The notes beneath the pieces are model-generated. The model did no database searches and was not told the DNA's origin. It worked only from the letters and a program-made list of their open reading frames with translations. From Brevibacillus migulae (GTDB taxonomy: Bacteria; Bacillota; Bacilli; Brevibacillales; Brevibacillaceae), in NCBI RefSeq assembly GCF_004521915.1, contig NZ_SDKD01000004.1, positions 186,001-250,000 of the forward strand: DNA of 64,000 nucleotides, read 5' to 3'. Below, one piece after another: positions 15,607-25,783 of this stretch. The stretch's first letter is position 1, and each line of letters begins with the position of its first letter. Made by a program: the position numbers and the translations under genes.

Positions 15607-17079
15607 ATGATGCACCTGAAAATGTACATCAACGGCGAGTGGGTCGATGCCGCAAGCAAAAAGACCCGTGAGATTGTGAATCCCGCAAATGGAGAGATCA
15701 TCGCGTTGGCGGCGGAAGGGGATGTGGAAGACGCGCGGCACGCCATCCAAGTCGCCCGCCAAGCTTTTGACAGCGGAGTCTGGTCGGAGCAGCCGCCAGC
15801 TGAACGGGCACGCTATCTGTTTGCCATCGCTGACAAGCTGGAAGAGCGGGCGGAAGAGATCGGCCGGCTGGAGACTTTGGACAACGGAAAGCCGCTCCGC
15901 GAAACCGCTTTTGACGTCGCGGATGCTGTCGCTTGCTTCCGTTACTATGCAGGGCTGGTGACCAAGCCGGACGGACAGACCTACCATGTGGCAGACCCGA
16001 TGCAAGCTTTGGTCATCCGCGAACCGGTCGGTGTCTGCGGCTTGATCGTACCGTGGAATTACCCGCTCTTGATGGGGGTGTGGAAGATCGCTCCAGCGCT
16101 GGCGGCAGGCAATACGATCGTATTCAAACCGTCGGAGATCACACCGGTCACGACCATCAAGCTGTTTGAGATCATTGACGAGGTAGGCATCCCCAAAGGA
16201 GTCGCCAACATGGTGCTGGGAGCAGGTGCTACCGTAGGCAACGAGCTGGCCGAAAGCCATCTCGTAGACAAAATCTCTTTTACGGGCGGCACGGTCACGG
16301 GACGCAGCATCATGAAAGCCGCTGCCGGCAACATCAAAAAGATTTCCCTGGAGCTGGGCGGCAAATCGCCTAACATCGTATTCGCTGATGCGGACTTTGA
16401 AACAGCGGTGGATTACGCCCTGTTCGCTATTTTTGCCAATCAGGGGCAGGTGTGTGCCGCGGGTTCCCGCCTTCTGCTGGAAGACAGCATTCACGACCGC
16501 TTCGTAGAACGGCTCGTGGAGCGGGCGAAAAACATCCGTGTCGGCGCCGGTGACGATCCCTCCACAGAAATGGGGCCGCTGGTCAGTCAGGCGCATATGG
16601 AAAAAGTCCTGCATTACATTGAGCTGGGGAAGGCCGAGGGCGCTCGCCTTATGTGCGGCGGCAACCGGATCACGGACAACGGGCGGGAGAAAGGCTACTA
16701 TGTGGAGCCGACCATTTTTACAGATACCACCCCTTCCATGAAAATCGTTCAAGAGGAAATATTCGGTCCGGTACTGGCCATTCAGCGTTTTCAGGATGAA
16801 GCGGATGCCATCCGCATCGCCAATGACACGGTGTACGGCTTGGCAGGCGGTGTCTTCACCCAGGACGGCGCCAAAGCGATGCGCGTCGTCAAAAAGCTGC
16901 GCGCCGGCATTACCTGGATCAACTGCTACCATCCGACTTACAACGAAGCGCCGTGGGGCGGTTACAAGCAAAGCGGGATCGGGCGCGGACTCGGCACGTT
17001 TGGCTTCGATGAATTTACAGAAGTGAAGCAAATCAACATCAATTTGCAGGTGCAGCCAACAGGTTGGTTTGAGAATTAG
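15607..17079 (+). CDS. Aldehyde dehydrogenase, probable 4-aminobutyraldehyde dehydrogenase
   Basis: 490 residues; ATG 15607 (or 15610) follows GGGAGAGG. Motifs: VPWNYPLLMGVWKIAPALAAGN, FTGGTVTG, the catalytic Glu in LELGGKSPNIVF, the catalytic Cys in GQVCAAGSR, and a C-terminal WGGYKQSGIGR-LGTFGFDEFTEVKQ run like betaine-aldehyde/aminoaldehyde dehydrogenases (GbsA, PuuC type). These enzymes oxidise omega-aminoaldehydes with NAD. It is encoded 30 bp upstream of the putrescine aminotransferase, whose product is 4-aminobutyraldehyde, so conversion to GABA is the likely role. Confidence 0.87.
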   Translation: MMHLKMYINGEWVDAASKKTREIVNPANGEIIALAAEGDVEDARHAIQVARQAFDSGVWSEQPPAERARYLFAIADKLEERAEEIGRLETLDNGKPLRETAFDVADAVACFRYYAGLVTKPDGQTYHVADPMQALVIREPVGVCGLIVPWNYPLLMGVWKIAPALAAGNTIVFKPSEITPVTTIKLFEIIDEVGIPKGVANMVLGAGATVGNELAESHLVDKISFTGGTVTGRSIMKAAAGNIKKISLELGGKSPNIVFADADFETAVDYALFAIFANQGQVCAAGSRLLLEDSIHDRFVERLVERAKNIRVGAGDDPSTEMGPLVSQAHMEKVLHYIELGKAEGARLMCGGNRITDNGREKGYYVEPTIFTDTTPSMKIVQEEIFGPVLAIQRFQDEADAIRIANDTVYGLAGGVFTQDGAKAMRVVKKLRAGITWINCYHPTYNEAPWGGYKQSGIGRGLGTFGFDEFTEVKQININLQVQPTGWFEN

Positions 17080-18498
<1,419 letters not shown>

Positions 18499-18514
18499 GC
18501 GGGAAACCTGGAAA

Positions 18515-18541
18515 AGAAGACTGAATGCCGGTCTTCTTTTT
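18515..18541 (+). terminator. Intrinsic terminator after patA
   Basis: AAGAAGAC-N8-GTCTTCTT stem running into TTTTT. Confidence 0.8.
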
Positions 18542-18610
18542 CGCCTTTCCCGTCCCTGGCAATCCTAGATTATAATGGAAGGGACAAGACATACACCCCA
18601 GGGAGGACCT

Positions 18611-20749
18611 ATGGCTTCAAAATGGTTCGTCAGAAATGCCCACACCGTATCGTTTGAATCTTCTGCCAATGATGTTTGGGACATCATGTCGCGATTCAAT
18701 GAACGCTATGTGTTTGTTACGGACTCCGAGGAAATGGGAAAGATCGTTGCCTACATACGGGACACGGACATCATGCCGTCCCTCAATGATCCCGCCTGGA
18801 AGAATCATGCGGTTCGTCAGCTGCCATACCATACGAATATCACCTTCTTTCAGCGGGAAGCGGATGTGCTCGACTTTTTCAAAGTGTTCGGGGAAGAAGT
18901 GGTCGTCATCCTGAATCGGGAAGGACAGCTGGAGGGCTATTTGAATCGTGAAGACATTCTTTACTATTTGCTGACCAATCAATCGGCCCATACGGACTGG
19001 ATTCGCTCCCTGTTGAATTCCATACCAATGGGCATCATTATAGCGGACATCCATGGACGGATCGAAAACTTCAGCTCCGAGGCGCTGCGGATGATGCGGG
19101 TGACTGCTGATGAGCTCCGCAGCCAACGGGTAGGAGAGCTGCTCGACCAAAACGTTTTTCTCAAGGTCGTGGAGAACGGAGAAGCGGTCTTAAACCATAT
19201 CATTGTCAATGACCGCATGGGAGTGCTTGCTGATTTCGGCCCCATCCGCAACCGGCATGGCAATGTCACGGGCGCCATCATCGTCCTGCAGGATTTGCCT
19301 TTCATCGAAAAGATGGCGATGGAGATGGAATATGTCAAAAATCTCAATACCGATCTGCAAGGCATCCTCTCCTCCATTTACGACGAGATTCTGGTTCTCG
19401 ATGCAAAGGGTGTCTTGCTACGATACAGCGGCAATTTGATCAAGGATTTCTGGGAGATCAACAAGGAACAGCTGATCGGCTTGAATTTGATGGAGCTGGA
19501 GCACGAGGGCACGTTTTTCTCCGCCATCGTCAAAATGGTGATCGAGCGAAAACGCAAGGTGTCCGTGACACAGGAGAGCCGATCCGGCAAAAATGTGCTG
19601 GCTGTCGGCAATCCGATTTTCGACGAAAAAGGAAAGCTGGAGCGGATCGTGATCGCGCTGCGGGATGTGACAGAGACGGTGATGCTGAAGGAAGAGCTGC
19701 TCCAGGCCAAAAAAATGTCAGAGAAATACAAGAAGGAGCTTGAGCATCTGCGCGACCAGAAGCAGTATGCCAAAAACCGCCAGCTGATCTATGCCAGCGA
19801 GCAGATCGAACAGGTCATGAAATACATCCAAAAAATCGCCAATACCTCCTCGACAGTCCTGTTGACCGGGGAGTCCGGGGTCGGAAAAGAAGTGTTTGCC
19901 CGCACGATCTATGAGCTGGGGCCGCGCTGCAGCAAGCCGTTTGTAAAAGTAAACTGCGGGGCTATTCCGGAGACGCTGCTGGAGAGCGAATTGTTCGGCT
20001 ATGAAAAAGGGGCTTTTACCGGTGCGAATGCGAGTGGAAAGCCAGGCTATTTCCGCATGGCGCACAAAGGTGTCCTGTTTCTGGACGAGGTCGGGGAAAT
20101 GCCGCTCAATCTCCAGGTAAAGCTGCTGCGGGTATTGCAGGAGCGGGAAATCATCCCGGTAGGCGGTTCTGAAGTGGTAGAGGTTGACGTGCAGATCATC
20201 GCAGCGACGAATAAGAATCTCGAAAAAATGGTAGAGGAAGGCACCTTCCGCGAAGATCTGTACTACAGGTTGAACGTCATCCCGGTTGTGATTCCGCCAT
20301 TGCGCGATAGGCCGGAGGATATTCCGTTGATCAGCCTGCATTTTCTGCAATTGTTCAATGAAAAGTACGATCGTACCACGCAGCTTTCCCAGGATGCGCT
20401 TGATTTGCTGGAGTCATATCCTTGGCCAGGCAATGTGCGTGAATTGCAAAATATCGTGGAACGGCTGGTTGTCACGGCCGATGAGGATCTGATCGAGGCT
20501 CACCATATCACCCCGCTGTTGAAAAAAGGGAAAAAGCAGTATGTGAAGCAGCGCATGAACAAAATCATGCCGCTGAAAGAAGCGACGAGAGCGATGGAGG
20601 AGCAATTGATCAAGCTGGCCATGGACGAATTCAAGACGACCTCCCTGGCAGCAAAAATGCTGGGTGTGAGTCAATCCACCATCAGCCGCAAGTATCAGGA
20701 AATCCAAGAAAAGATAAGGCGGGGTGAGCAGATTGGGTTTAAAGTATGA
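18611..20749 (+). CDS. Sigma-54 enhancer-binding transcriptional activator, CBS-like/PAS/AAA+/HTH
   Basis: 712 residues from ATG 18611 (GGGAGGACCT upstream). An N-terminal region of about 125 residues resembles a CBS pair. Two PAS-like domains follow at about 130-230 and 250-355. The AAA+ domain has Walker A GESGVGKE (420-427), the sigma-54-contacting GAFTGA (467-472), Walker B VLFLDE (488-493) and the YPWPGNVRELQN signature. A C-terminal helix-turn-helix lies at LAAKMLGVSQSTISR. It follows three sigma-54 operons of polyamine catabolism, so it is the likely activator binding the ATGCAAA-TGCAT sites; RocR of B. subtilis is the functional parallel. No -24/-12 element precedes it; a TATAAT at 18571 suggests sigma-A expression. 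Confidence 0.92.
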   Translation: MASKWFVRNAHTVSFESSANDVWDIMSRFNERYVFVTDSEEMGKIVAYIRDTDIMPSLNDPAWKNHAVRQLPYHTNITFFQREADVLDFFKVFGEEVVVILNREGQLEGYLNREDILYYLLTNQSAHTDWIRSLLNSIPMGIIIADIHGRIENFSSEALRMMRVTADELRSQRVGELLDQNVFLKVVENGEAVLNHIIVNDRMGVLADFGPIRNRHGNVTGAIIVLQDLPFIEKMAMEMEYVKNLNTDLQGILSSIYDEILVLDAKGVLLRYSGNLIKDFWEINKEQLIGLNLMELEHEGTFFSAIVKMVIERKRKVSVTQESRSGKNVLAVGNPIFDEKGKLERIVIALRDVTETVMLKEELLQAKKMSEKYKKELEHLRDQKQYAKNRQLIYASEQIEQVMKYIQKIANTSSTVLLTGESGVGKEVFARTIYELGPRCSKPFVKVNCGAIPETLLESELFGYEKGAFTGANASGKPGYFRMAHKGVLFLDEVGEMPLNLQVKLLRVLQEREIIPVGGSEVVEVDVQIIAATNKNLEKMVEEGTFREDLYYRLNVIPVVIPPLRDRPEDIPLISLHFLQLFNEKYDRTTQLSQDALDLLESYPWPGNVRELQNIVERLVVTADEDLIEAHHITPLLKKGKKQYVKQRMNKIMPLKEATRAMEEQLIKLAMDEFKTTSLAAKMLGVSQSTISRKYQEIQEKIRRGEQIGFKV

Positions 20750-20990
20750 TGTGATATCGCCATTCGAGGGGACCATCGAGCGAACCTGGTTTCAATCAGG
20801 CGACTGGGTGGAAGAGGGAGAAGTGTTTTGCACGCTGACAGTCACAGGCAAAAGAATTGATATCCTGTCGCCTGTGACGGGTTACGTGAATGAAATCGAG
20901 ATCGAGCAAGGGGAGCTGGTGATTGTAGGCATGATTTTGGCTTCCATCATGATGAGCGATGTTGAGGGAGGAAACCCTACATCGATTTAG
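20724..20990 (+). CDS. Small biotin/lipoyl-carrier-like protein, second copy
   Basis: 88 residues if the GTG at 20724 is used; TTG 20733 has the better GGGGTGA ribosome site, and both overlap the regulator's 3' end. A hammerhead pattern is visible: SPFEGTIERTWFQSGDWVEEGEVFCTL, then VTGKRIDILSPVTGYV, then IEQGELVIVGMILASI. Lys43 in GKR occupies the position of the modified lysine but lacks the MKM or DKA context, as in the 7491 homologue. Translational coupling to the sigma-54 activator suggests a role in sensing or carrying a pathway intermediate; this is inference. It ends 4 bp past the start of the convergent gene's stop. Confidence 0.68.
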   Translation: MSRLGLKYDVISPFEGTIERTWFQSGDWVEEGEVFCTLTVTGKRIDILSPVTGYVNEIEIEQGELVIVGMILASIMMSDVEGGNPTSI

Positions 20991-21448
20991 CTCGGCTCCG
21001 GAGTTCGTCCCACCGTCAAGGCACGGTAGCTCCACAAAATCTCCCGGATGTTGTGGGATTTTTCCTCCGCACATTGGATGATAACCGTGATTTCCGGAAG
21101 CTTCTGTGACTGTTTTTGTGGAGAGCGGTTCTTTTCAACGATACTGTAAACGCCATATCCCAGAAAAAAGCCGATGATGGCGGCGAACAAACCGCAAAGG
21201 ATAGGCCCCCAGGCCAGAATAAATCCAAAGCTCGTCCCGATTACCGTGCTTGCAGTCGCTGTAGCAAAGCCTACTTCCACGGCTTTCGAATACGGATCGT
21301 GGGATTTGGTCATGAGCTGAAAGGGGGCATCAGGCTTGGCATCCATCGCGACCACCATGATATGATCCCGTGGGATACCGCTTTTCTCAATCACAGATAA
21401 GGCTTGCTCCAACTCAATGGATTGTTGAAACGTTCCGATGATCAACAT
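20987..21448 (-). CDS. Small membrane protein of unknown function
   Basis: 153 residues. The first 50 residues look like a soluble alpha/beta unit (MLIIGTFQQSIELEQALSVIEKSGIPRDHIMVVAMD). Two hydrophobic Gly-rich helices follow at about 70-110 (VGFATATASTVIGTSFGFILAWG and GLFAAIIGFFLGYGVYSIV), then a soluble C-terminal tail. The helix-glycine pattern resembles stress-protein-17M-like membrane proteins, but no family is firmly recognised. ATG 21448 has AGGTG upstream. It overlaps the 3' end of the convergent lipoyl-like gene by 4 bp and may be co-transcribed with the upstream membrane gene (21464-22225). Confidence 0.7.
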   Translation of the reverse strand: MLIIGTFQQSIELEQALSVIEKSGIPRDHIMVVAMDAKPDAPFQLMTKSHDPYSKAVEVGFATATASTVIGTSFGFILAWGPILCGLFAAIIGFFLGYGVYSIVEKNRSPQKQSQKLPEITVIIQCAEEKSHNIREILWSYRALTVGRTPEPS

Positions 21449-21463
21449 AGAGTGGACACCTGC

Positions 21464-22225
21464 TTACGAAAAAATGCGAACCTTGGAGTGGCGGTACCGT
21501 TCCGCGAGATGCTGACGCTGCTCCAGGCGAAAGAGACGGTTATGCTCAATGGCTGTGACGTACGAATGGTAGACAGAACCGCCAATCACGGAGGGCATAA
21601 ATAACAGCCAGTGTGGATGGAGGATGGCGGTCGATTCATGAAGACGGCCGATGATCAAATAAAAAAGTGCCTCATGGGCGCGCGAGAGGGTAAGGTAAAT
21701 CCACCACCATACAATCGCGTAAAATGCCAGCCCAAAACGATGGTTGTAGAACTGGCCAAGACCCGGAAAGAACAGGGAGTACATGGCTGCAATCAACGGA
21801 CTTTTCTGTTCCATATACTGAACCTCTAACGCGAAAAGCCGCGTGCTGGGCAGCCGTTCATTCTCAAGCTCGGCAAGATGACAGAGCTTGTTTTGGAGCA
21901 AGGCGATCCGGTAGCTGTCCCAAATCGCAAATAAATACACAATGATGTAGGCAATGACCCATCGCGGCTGCAATATCGACCTCGCCAAATCGAATTTTCC
22001 GCAAAACGTAAACACCATCGCTTCATTCAGGTGCGACATCGTATTGGACATCACTTCAAACAAGGTTAAAAATGTCGCCCGCAAATAATGATTCAGCAAG
22101 AAATGACCAAAGCCGGGAAAAGCGGCTGACCACCAGGCAACCATGAGTGGATGTTGCCGCTGCAAATGAGTGATGCCGAATACAGAAATGGTGGCGAGGC
22201 GGTGGCGAGCATGTGAATTGATCAT
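21464..22225 (-). CDS. Membrane protein with two TM2-like repeats
   Basis: 253 residues from ATG 22225, behind AGAAGGTATC; the frame stays open to 22390 without a ribosome site. Two related halves are visible. Around residues 25-50, AAFPGFGHFLLNHYLRATF is followed by a helix, and around 150-175, SLFFPGLGQFYNHRFGLAF does the same. The PGxGQxYxxRxGxA pattern is like TM2 domains. Each half continues with a similar LNEAM/AHEAL-FxxxxGxxxxxxxILxPxW segment, so the protein is an internal duplication. Function unknown. It is divergent from an XRE regulator. Confidence 0.75.
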   Translation of the reverse strand: MINSHARHRLATISVFGITHLQRQHPLMVAWWSAAFPGFGHFLLNHYLRATFLTLFEVMSNTMSHLNEAMVFTFCGKFDLARSILQPRWVIAYIIVYLFAIWDSYRIALLQNKLCHLAELENERLPSTRLFALEVQYMEQKSPLIAAMYSLFFPGLGQFYNHRFGLAFYAIVWWWIYLTLSRAHEALFYLIIGRLHESTAILHPHWLLFMPSVIGGSVYHSYVTAIEHNRLFRLEQRQHLAERYRHSKVRIFS

Positions 22226-22359
22226 GGCGATACCTTCTTGCTTGAGAAATAAAAACAAATACTGCCCATATTTTCCTAATGGGTAGTTTGCTTTGAGGAA
22301 CGGGTTTTCATTCGTTTTTGGGAAATTCTTGGTAGCTTTTTTCGGCCAAGTAACGTATA

Positions 22360-22374
22360 TTAGGTAATGCCTAA
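22360..22374. promoter_or_regulatory. Candidate operator TTAGG-N5-CCTAA
   Basis: A perfect 5-bp inverted repeat between the divergent membrane protein and XRE genes, 43 bp before the XRE start. It could be an autoregulatory site; no other support. Confidence 0.35.
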
Positions 22375-22416
22375 CAAAATAAGGCAACAACTAATATTCG
22401 TCAGTGAGGGATATAC

Positions 22417-22659
22417 ATGCTTGAATGGATGCTGCGAAAAGTGATGGCCGAACGTGGAATCTGGTCAGGTGCGGCGCTGGCAAGAGTGCTGCAGGAAAAA
22501 GCAAACTATCGGTTGTCCGCACCATCGATCAGCGCACTGATCACGGGTCAGCCGAAGCAGATGAAGGCGGAAACGTTGGATGCTTTATGCACGGCATTGG
22601 AATGCTCGCCAAGTGATCTCTGGGTGCACACCGCACCGAAGGATATGAAGGGGGCATAG
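22417..22659 (+). CDS. XRE/Cro-type helix-turn-helix protein
   Basis: 80 residues, essentially one HTH domain: GAALARVLQEKANYRLSAPSISALITGQPKQMKAETLDALCTALECSPSDLW, the five-helix Cro/C1 fold with SAPSISALITG as turn and recognition helix. A short DNA-binding protein of this type usually acts as a dimeric repressor or transition regulator (YozG/YwqF-like). It is separated by only 3 bp from peptide deformylase, so the two are co-translated. Confidence 0.85.
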   Translation: MLEWMLRKVMAERGIWSGAALARVLQEKANYRLSAPSISALITGQPKQMKAETLDALCTALECSPSDLWVHTAPKDMKGA

Positions 22660-22662
22660 CGC

Positions 22663-23181
22663 ATGTCGCAAAAACAAATCGTTCCATTCGGAGATCCGAT
22701 TTTGCGAAAAGTGGCCAAACCGGTAGAGCAAGTCACTCCCAAAATCATCAAGCTGCTCGATGATATGGCTGCGACGTTGTATGCCGATGAGGGCCGGGCA
22801 GGCCTGGCTGCTCCACAGGTCGGTTTTTTGAAAAGAGTGGTTGTCATGGATTGCGGAGACGGGCTGATCGAACTGATCAATCCGGAGATCCTGGAAATGA
22901 GCGGGGAACAGGTTGGACCAGAGGCGTGCTTGTCTTTCCCGGGGTATGCCGGCAATGTGAAGCGGGCCAAGTATGTAAAGGTCAAAAGCCTCAACAGGCA
23001 AGGAAAGCCGTTCATTCTCGAAGGAGAGGATTTCCTTGCCCGTTGCATACAGCACGAGGTAGATCATCTGGATGGCATCCTGTTCGTCGATCATGTGCAA
23101 GACAAGTGGCTCTTTCATGAAAAGACCAAAAGGAAGCTAGATTTGCTGGAAGTCATCAAGCTGACCAATCAAGGGATCTGA
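22663..23181 (+). CDS. def: Peptide deformylase
   Basis: 172 residues carrying all three deformylase motifs: GLAAPQVG, EACLSFPG (metal-binding Cys) and HEVDHLDG (catalytic Glu and two metal-binding His). It removes the formyl group from nascent N-terminal methionine using Fe2+ or Zn2+. Motif 2 reads EACLSFPG rather than the common EGCLSVPG, a variant seen in paralogues. It lies outside the usual fmt-rsmB context and is coupled to a small XRE regulator, which suggests a second, regulated deformylase rather than the housekeeping one; this is inference. Confidence 0.9.
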   Translation: MSQKQIVPFGDPILRKVAKPVEQVTPKIIKLLDDMAATLYADEGRAGLAAPQVGFLKRVVVMDCGDGLIELINPEILEMSGEQVGPEACLSFPGYAGNVKRAKYVKVKSLNRQGKPFILEGEDFLARCIQHEVDHLDGILFVDHVQDKWLFHEKTKRKLDLLEVIKLTNQGI

Positions 23182-23305
23182 CCGTCTTGAAGGATTGGTC
23201 TTGCATTTCTGGTTTGATTCGCTGAATCCCGGCTGCGCAAACATACATACATCAAGAGCAAGCTGATTATACTGAAAACAACTGTGAATGGACGGGAGAG
23301 AGCGT

Positions 23306-23983
23306 ATGGCCTATGAGTTATTTCTAAAGCTAGGAGTGGCTTTATTATTAGGATTATTGATCGGGATCGACCGACAATTGAAGAGCAAGCCATTAGGTGT
23401 AAAAACAAGCATGGTCATTTCTGTAGCCAGCTGTCTGGTGACGATCGTGTCCATTGAATCCGTACACAGGTATTCGTTGTCAGGGCACACCAATATGGAT
23501 CCGATGCGCTTGGCTGCACAGGTAGTCAGCGGAGTAGGTTTCCTCGGTGCAGGGGTGATCCTGCGCAGGAGCAATGATGTCATATCCGGATTGACTACGG
23601 CATCCATGGTATGGGCAGCATCCGGTCTGGGCATATCAGTCGGAGCTGGTTTCTTCATAGAGGCTGTCACTGCTAGCGTGCTTATCCTCATCGCGATCAA
23701 TGTATTTCCATTTTTGATCCGATTTATCGGCCCTGATTCACTGCGAAAAAGAGATTTAAACATTGTGATGATGTTGGAGGACGTTCAGGAATTGGACGCT
23801 ATCTTTAAGCAGATCAAGCATCTCGAGATGAAAGTAAAACGGGTGAAGGTAAAGGATATAGACAAGGGGTACAGAAAACTGGAAATGACGATTGTAGCCG
23901 CCGAAAATATTTACACATCGGAAGTCTATACTTCATTAAAACGATTGCCGCATGTCGTCTCTGTGGAAGTGGAAAGCCGATAG
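23306..23983 (+). CDS. MgtC/SapB family membrane protein
   Basis: 225 residues from ATG 23306 (GGGAGAG upstream). An N-terminal domain of about four to five helices contains GLLIGIDRQLKSKPLGVKTSMVIS, RLAAQVVSGVGFLGAGVIL and GLTTASMVWAASGLGI, all MgtC hallmarks. The C-terminal soluble part (about 155-225) is ACT-like. MgtC proteins influence magnesium homeostasis and F-ATPase activity; the B. subtilis relative is YhiD/SapB. It stands alone, followed by a weak hairpin at 24013. Confidence 0.88.
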   Translation: MAYELFLKLGVALLLGLLIGIDRQLKSKPLGVKTSMVISVASCLVTIVSIESVHRYSLSGHTNMDPMRLAAQVVSGVGFLGAGVILRRSNDVISGLTTASMVWAASGLGISVGAGFFIEAVTASVLILIAINVFPFLIRFIGPDSLRKRDLNIVMMLEDVQELDAIFKQIKHLEMKVKRVKVKDIDKGYRKLEMTIVAAENIYTSEVYTSLKRLPHVVSVEVESR

Positions 23984-24012
23984 TCGTATGCTGAAAGATG
24001 CTTCGACAGTCT

Positions 24013-24039
24013 AACCCTTGATACACAAGGGTTATTTGT
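24013..24039 (+). terminator. Weak intrinsic terminator after mgtC-like gene
   Basis: AACCCTTG-N5-CAAGGGTT stem followed by ATTTGTT, an imperfect T-run. Confidence 0.5.
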
Positions 24040-24143
24040 TATGCTCCAATGACATAACCATTGCAGCCTAAGTCGAGTTAGGCAAATTGTCCAAGAAATC
24101 ATGTATTTACAATTTTAAAAAAACGGATTATCATAAAACAAAA

Positions 24144-24247
24144 GTTGCGCATGGGCAAAAAAATGTCCTGTGTACAAAAAATAGGTGGGTGCATATAAGA
24201 TTGTAGCGGCAGAAATTTTTTTGCTCAAAAAGTTGCCCTTGCGCAAC
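24144..24247. promoter_or_regulatory. Two related dyad sites upstream of the Nramp gene
   Basis: GTTGCGCATGGGCAA (24144-24158) and TTGCCCTTGCGCAAC (24233-24247) are inverted copies of each other with one mismatch, and each is nearly self-palindromic (TTGC...GCAA). The second abuts the -35 element of the promoter. They fit paired operators of a metal-responsive repressor. Another inverted repeat, GCCTAA-N6-TTAGGC, lies at 24066-24083. The rest of the 321-bp gap is AT-rich and empty. Confidence 0.55.
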
Positions 24248-24252
24248 ATATT

Positions 24253-24281
24253 TTGTCCTCTCCACATTCGGTTGCTATAAA
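24253..24281 (+). promoter_or_regulatory. Sigma-A promoter of the Nramp gene, TTGTCC-N17-TATAAA
   Basis: The predicted start near 24288 leaves a very short leader before AAGGAGG and the ATG at 24305. Confidence 0.6.
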
Positions 24282-24304
24282 AGACATGAAAAGGAGGTAT
24301 ACGT

Positions 24305-25651
24305 ATGGCAAGCGAAAATGCTTCGATGGATAAAGGGAAAGGTTGGCGTAGATCATCCGAACAGCCAACTTTACAGGAAGTGTACCGTACGATGAAAGTG
24401 CCAAAGACAGGTTCGTGGTTTCGGAAGTTCCTGGCTTTTGCCGGTCCTGGCTATCTGGTGGCAGTTGGATATATGGACCCTGGAAACTGGGCTACAGACC
24501 TTGCAGGCGGCTCTGCATTCGGATATACATTGCTCTCTGTCATCTTATTGTCAAACTTGATGGCTATCCTGTTACAGGCGTTGGCAGGAAAGCTGGGTAT
24601 TGTGACAGGAAGAGATTTGGCTCAAGCGTGTCGAGACCATTACAGCAGGCCGGTTGCAATGGGACTTTGGTTTCTTTGTGAGTTGGCCATTGCAGCTTGT
24701 GACCTGGCAGAAGTGATTGGGGCAGCGATTGCATTAAATCTATTGTTTGGGATTCCTCTCTTGTATGGCGTGATGATCACCGTATTCGATGTCATGCTGA
24801 TCCTTTTTCTTCAAAATAAAGGGTTTCGATACATTGAGGCATTCGTCATTGCGCTGATTGCAACCATTGGGGTGTGCTTCGGAGTGGAAATGTACCTTTC
24901 TCAGCCAGGTGTAGGTGAAATCCTCGGGGGTTTTGTCCCGAGCGCCGAAATCGTCAAGAACCCCGAAATGCTGTACATCGCAATTGGGATTTTAGGGGCG
25001 ACCGTCATGCCGCACAATCTCTATTTGCATTCATCCATTGTTCAAACCCGACAATTTGAACAGACAAGCAAAGGGAAAAGGGAAGCCATCCGGTTTGCAA
25101 CGTTGGATTCGACCATCGCGTTGTTTTTCGCGCTCTTTATCAATGCAGCTATTCTCATTTTGTCAGCTGCTGCATTTCACAAATCCGGCATTACAAATGT
25201 AGCTGAAATTGGCGATGCTTATCAGCTATTAACGCCAGTTCTTGGTACCACGATCGGAAGTATTCTTTTTGGAGTCGCCCTTCTTGCTTCGGGACAGAAT
25301 TCAACCCTCACTGGTACATTGGCGGGTCAGATCGTGATGGAGGGCTTTTTAAATATCCGGTTACAGCCTTGGTTGCGTCGCCTCATTACACGCCTTATCG
25401 CCATTATTCCAGCCGTGATTGTGACGGCGATCTATGGAGAGAGTGGCACAGCAAAGCTGCTGATATTAAGCCAGGTCATCCTTTCTCTGCAGCTTTCTTT
25501 TGCAGTCGTTCCACTGGTTCAGTTCACAAGCGACAAATTAAAAATGGGTGAATTCGCAAATCCACTATGGGTAAAAGTGTTAGCTTGGTTCGTAGCGGTT
25601 GTTATTATGGGCTTAAATGCGTATCTTTTGTATCGAACCTTTTTCGGGTAA
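24305..25651 (+). CDS. mntH: Nramp-family divalent metal (Mn2+/Fe2+):proton symporter
   Basis: 448 residues with about eleven membrane helices. Helix 1 has the metal-binding [17 protein letters not shown] motif and helix 6 the [14 protein letters not shown] motif, including the Met that selects transition metals. This identifies a functional MntH-type importer of manganese (also iron or cadmium). The ATG follows AAGGAGG. Paired dyads in front suggest metal-dependent repression. No clear terminator separates it from the leader of the next gene. Confidence 0.93.
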   Translation: MASENASMDKGKGWRRSSEQPTLQEVYRTMKVPKTGSWFRKFLAFAGPGYLVAVGYMDPGNWATDLAGGSAFGYTLLSVILLSNLMAILLQALAGKLGIVTGRDLAQACRDHYSRPVAMGLWFLCELAIAACDLAEVIGAAIALNLLFGIPLLYGVMITVFDVMLILFLQNKGFRYIEAFVIALIATIGVCFGVEMYLSQPGVGEILGGFVPSAEIVKNPEMLYIAIGILGATVMPHNLYLHSSIVQTRQFEQTSKGKREAIRFATLDSTIALFFALFINAAILILSAAAFHKSGITNVAEIGDAYQLLTPVLGTTIGSILFGVALLASGQNSTLTGTLAGQIVMEGFLNIRLQPWLRRLITRLIAIIPAVIVTAIYGESGTAKLLILSQVILSLQLSFAVVPLVQFTSDKLKMGEFANPLWVKVLAWFVAVVIMGLNAYLLYRTFFG

Positions 25652-25706
25652 AACTGATCATGGAAAGGCAGTGGGAAATGCGGTCGTTCACGTCAACAGA
25701 CAATGG

Positions 25707-25735
25707 TTGACACGATTTTCCTTCCATGATACCTT
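25707..25735 (+). promoter_or_regulatory. Candidate promoter of the ABC exporter leader, TTGACA-N17-TACCTT
   Basis: A perfect -35 with a poor -10. It would give a leader of about 265 nt containing the short ORF and two hairpins listed next. Confidence 0.4.
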
Positions 25736-25783
25736 TACCAGTGTAGCCAAAAAATTCTAATTAATGGAAAAGGGGTGCCTATC

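Noticed and set aside
22360..24083. A DtxR/MntR-type box shared by TTAGGTAATGCCTAA (22360) and GCCTAA-N6-TTAGGC (24066)
   Set aside because: The half-sites are in opposite order and spacing, and neither fits the 19-bp DtxR consensus, so a common regulator is not supported.
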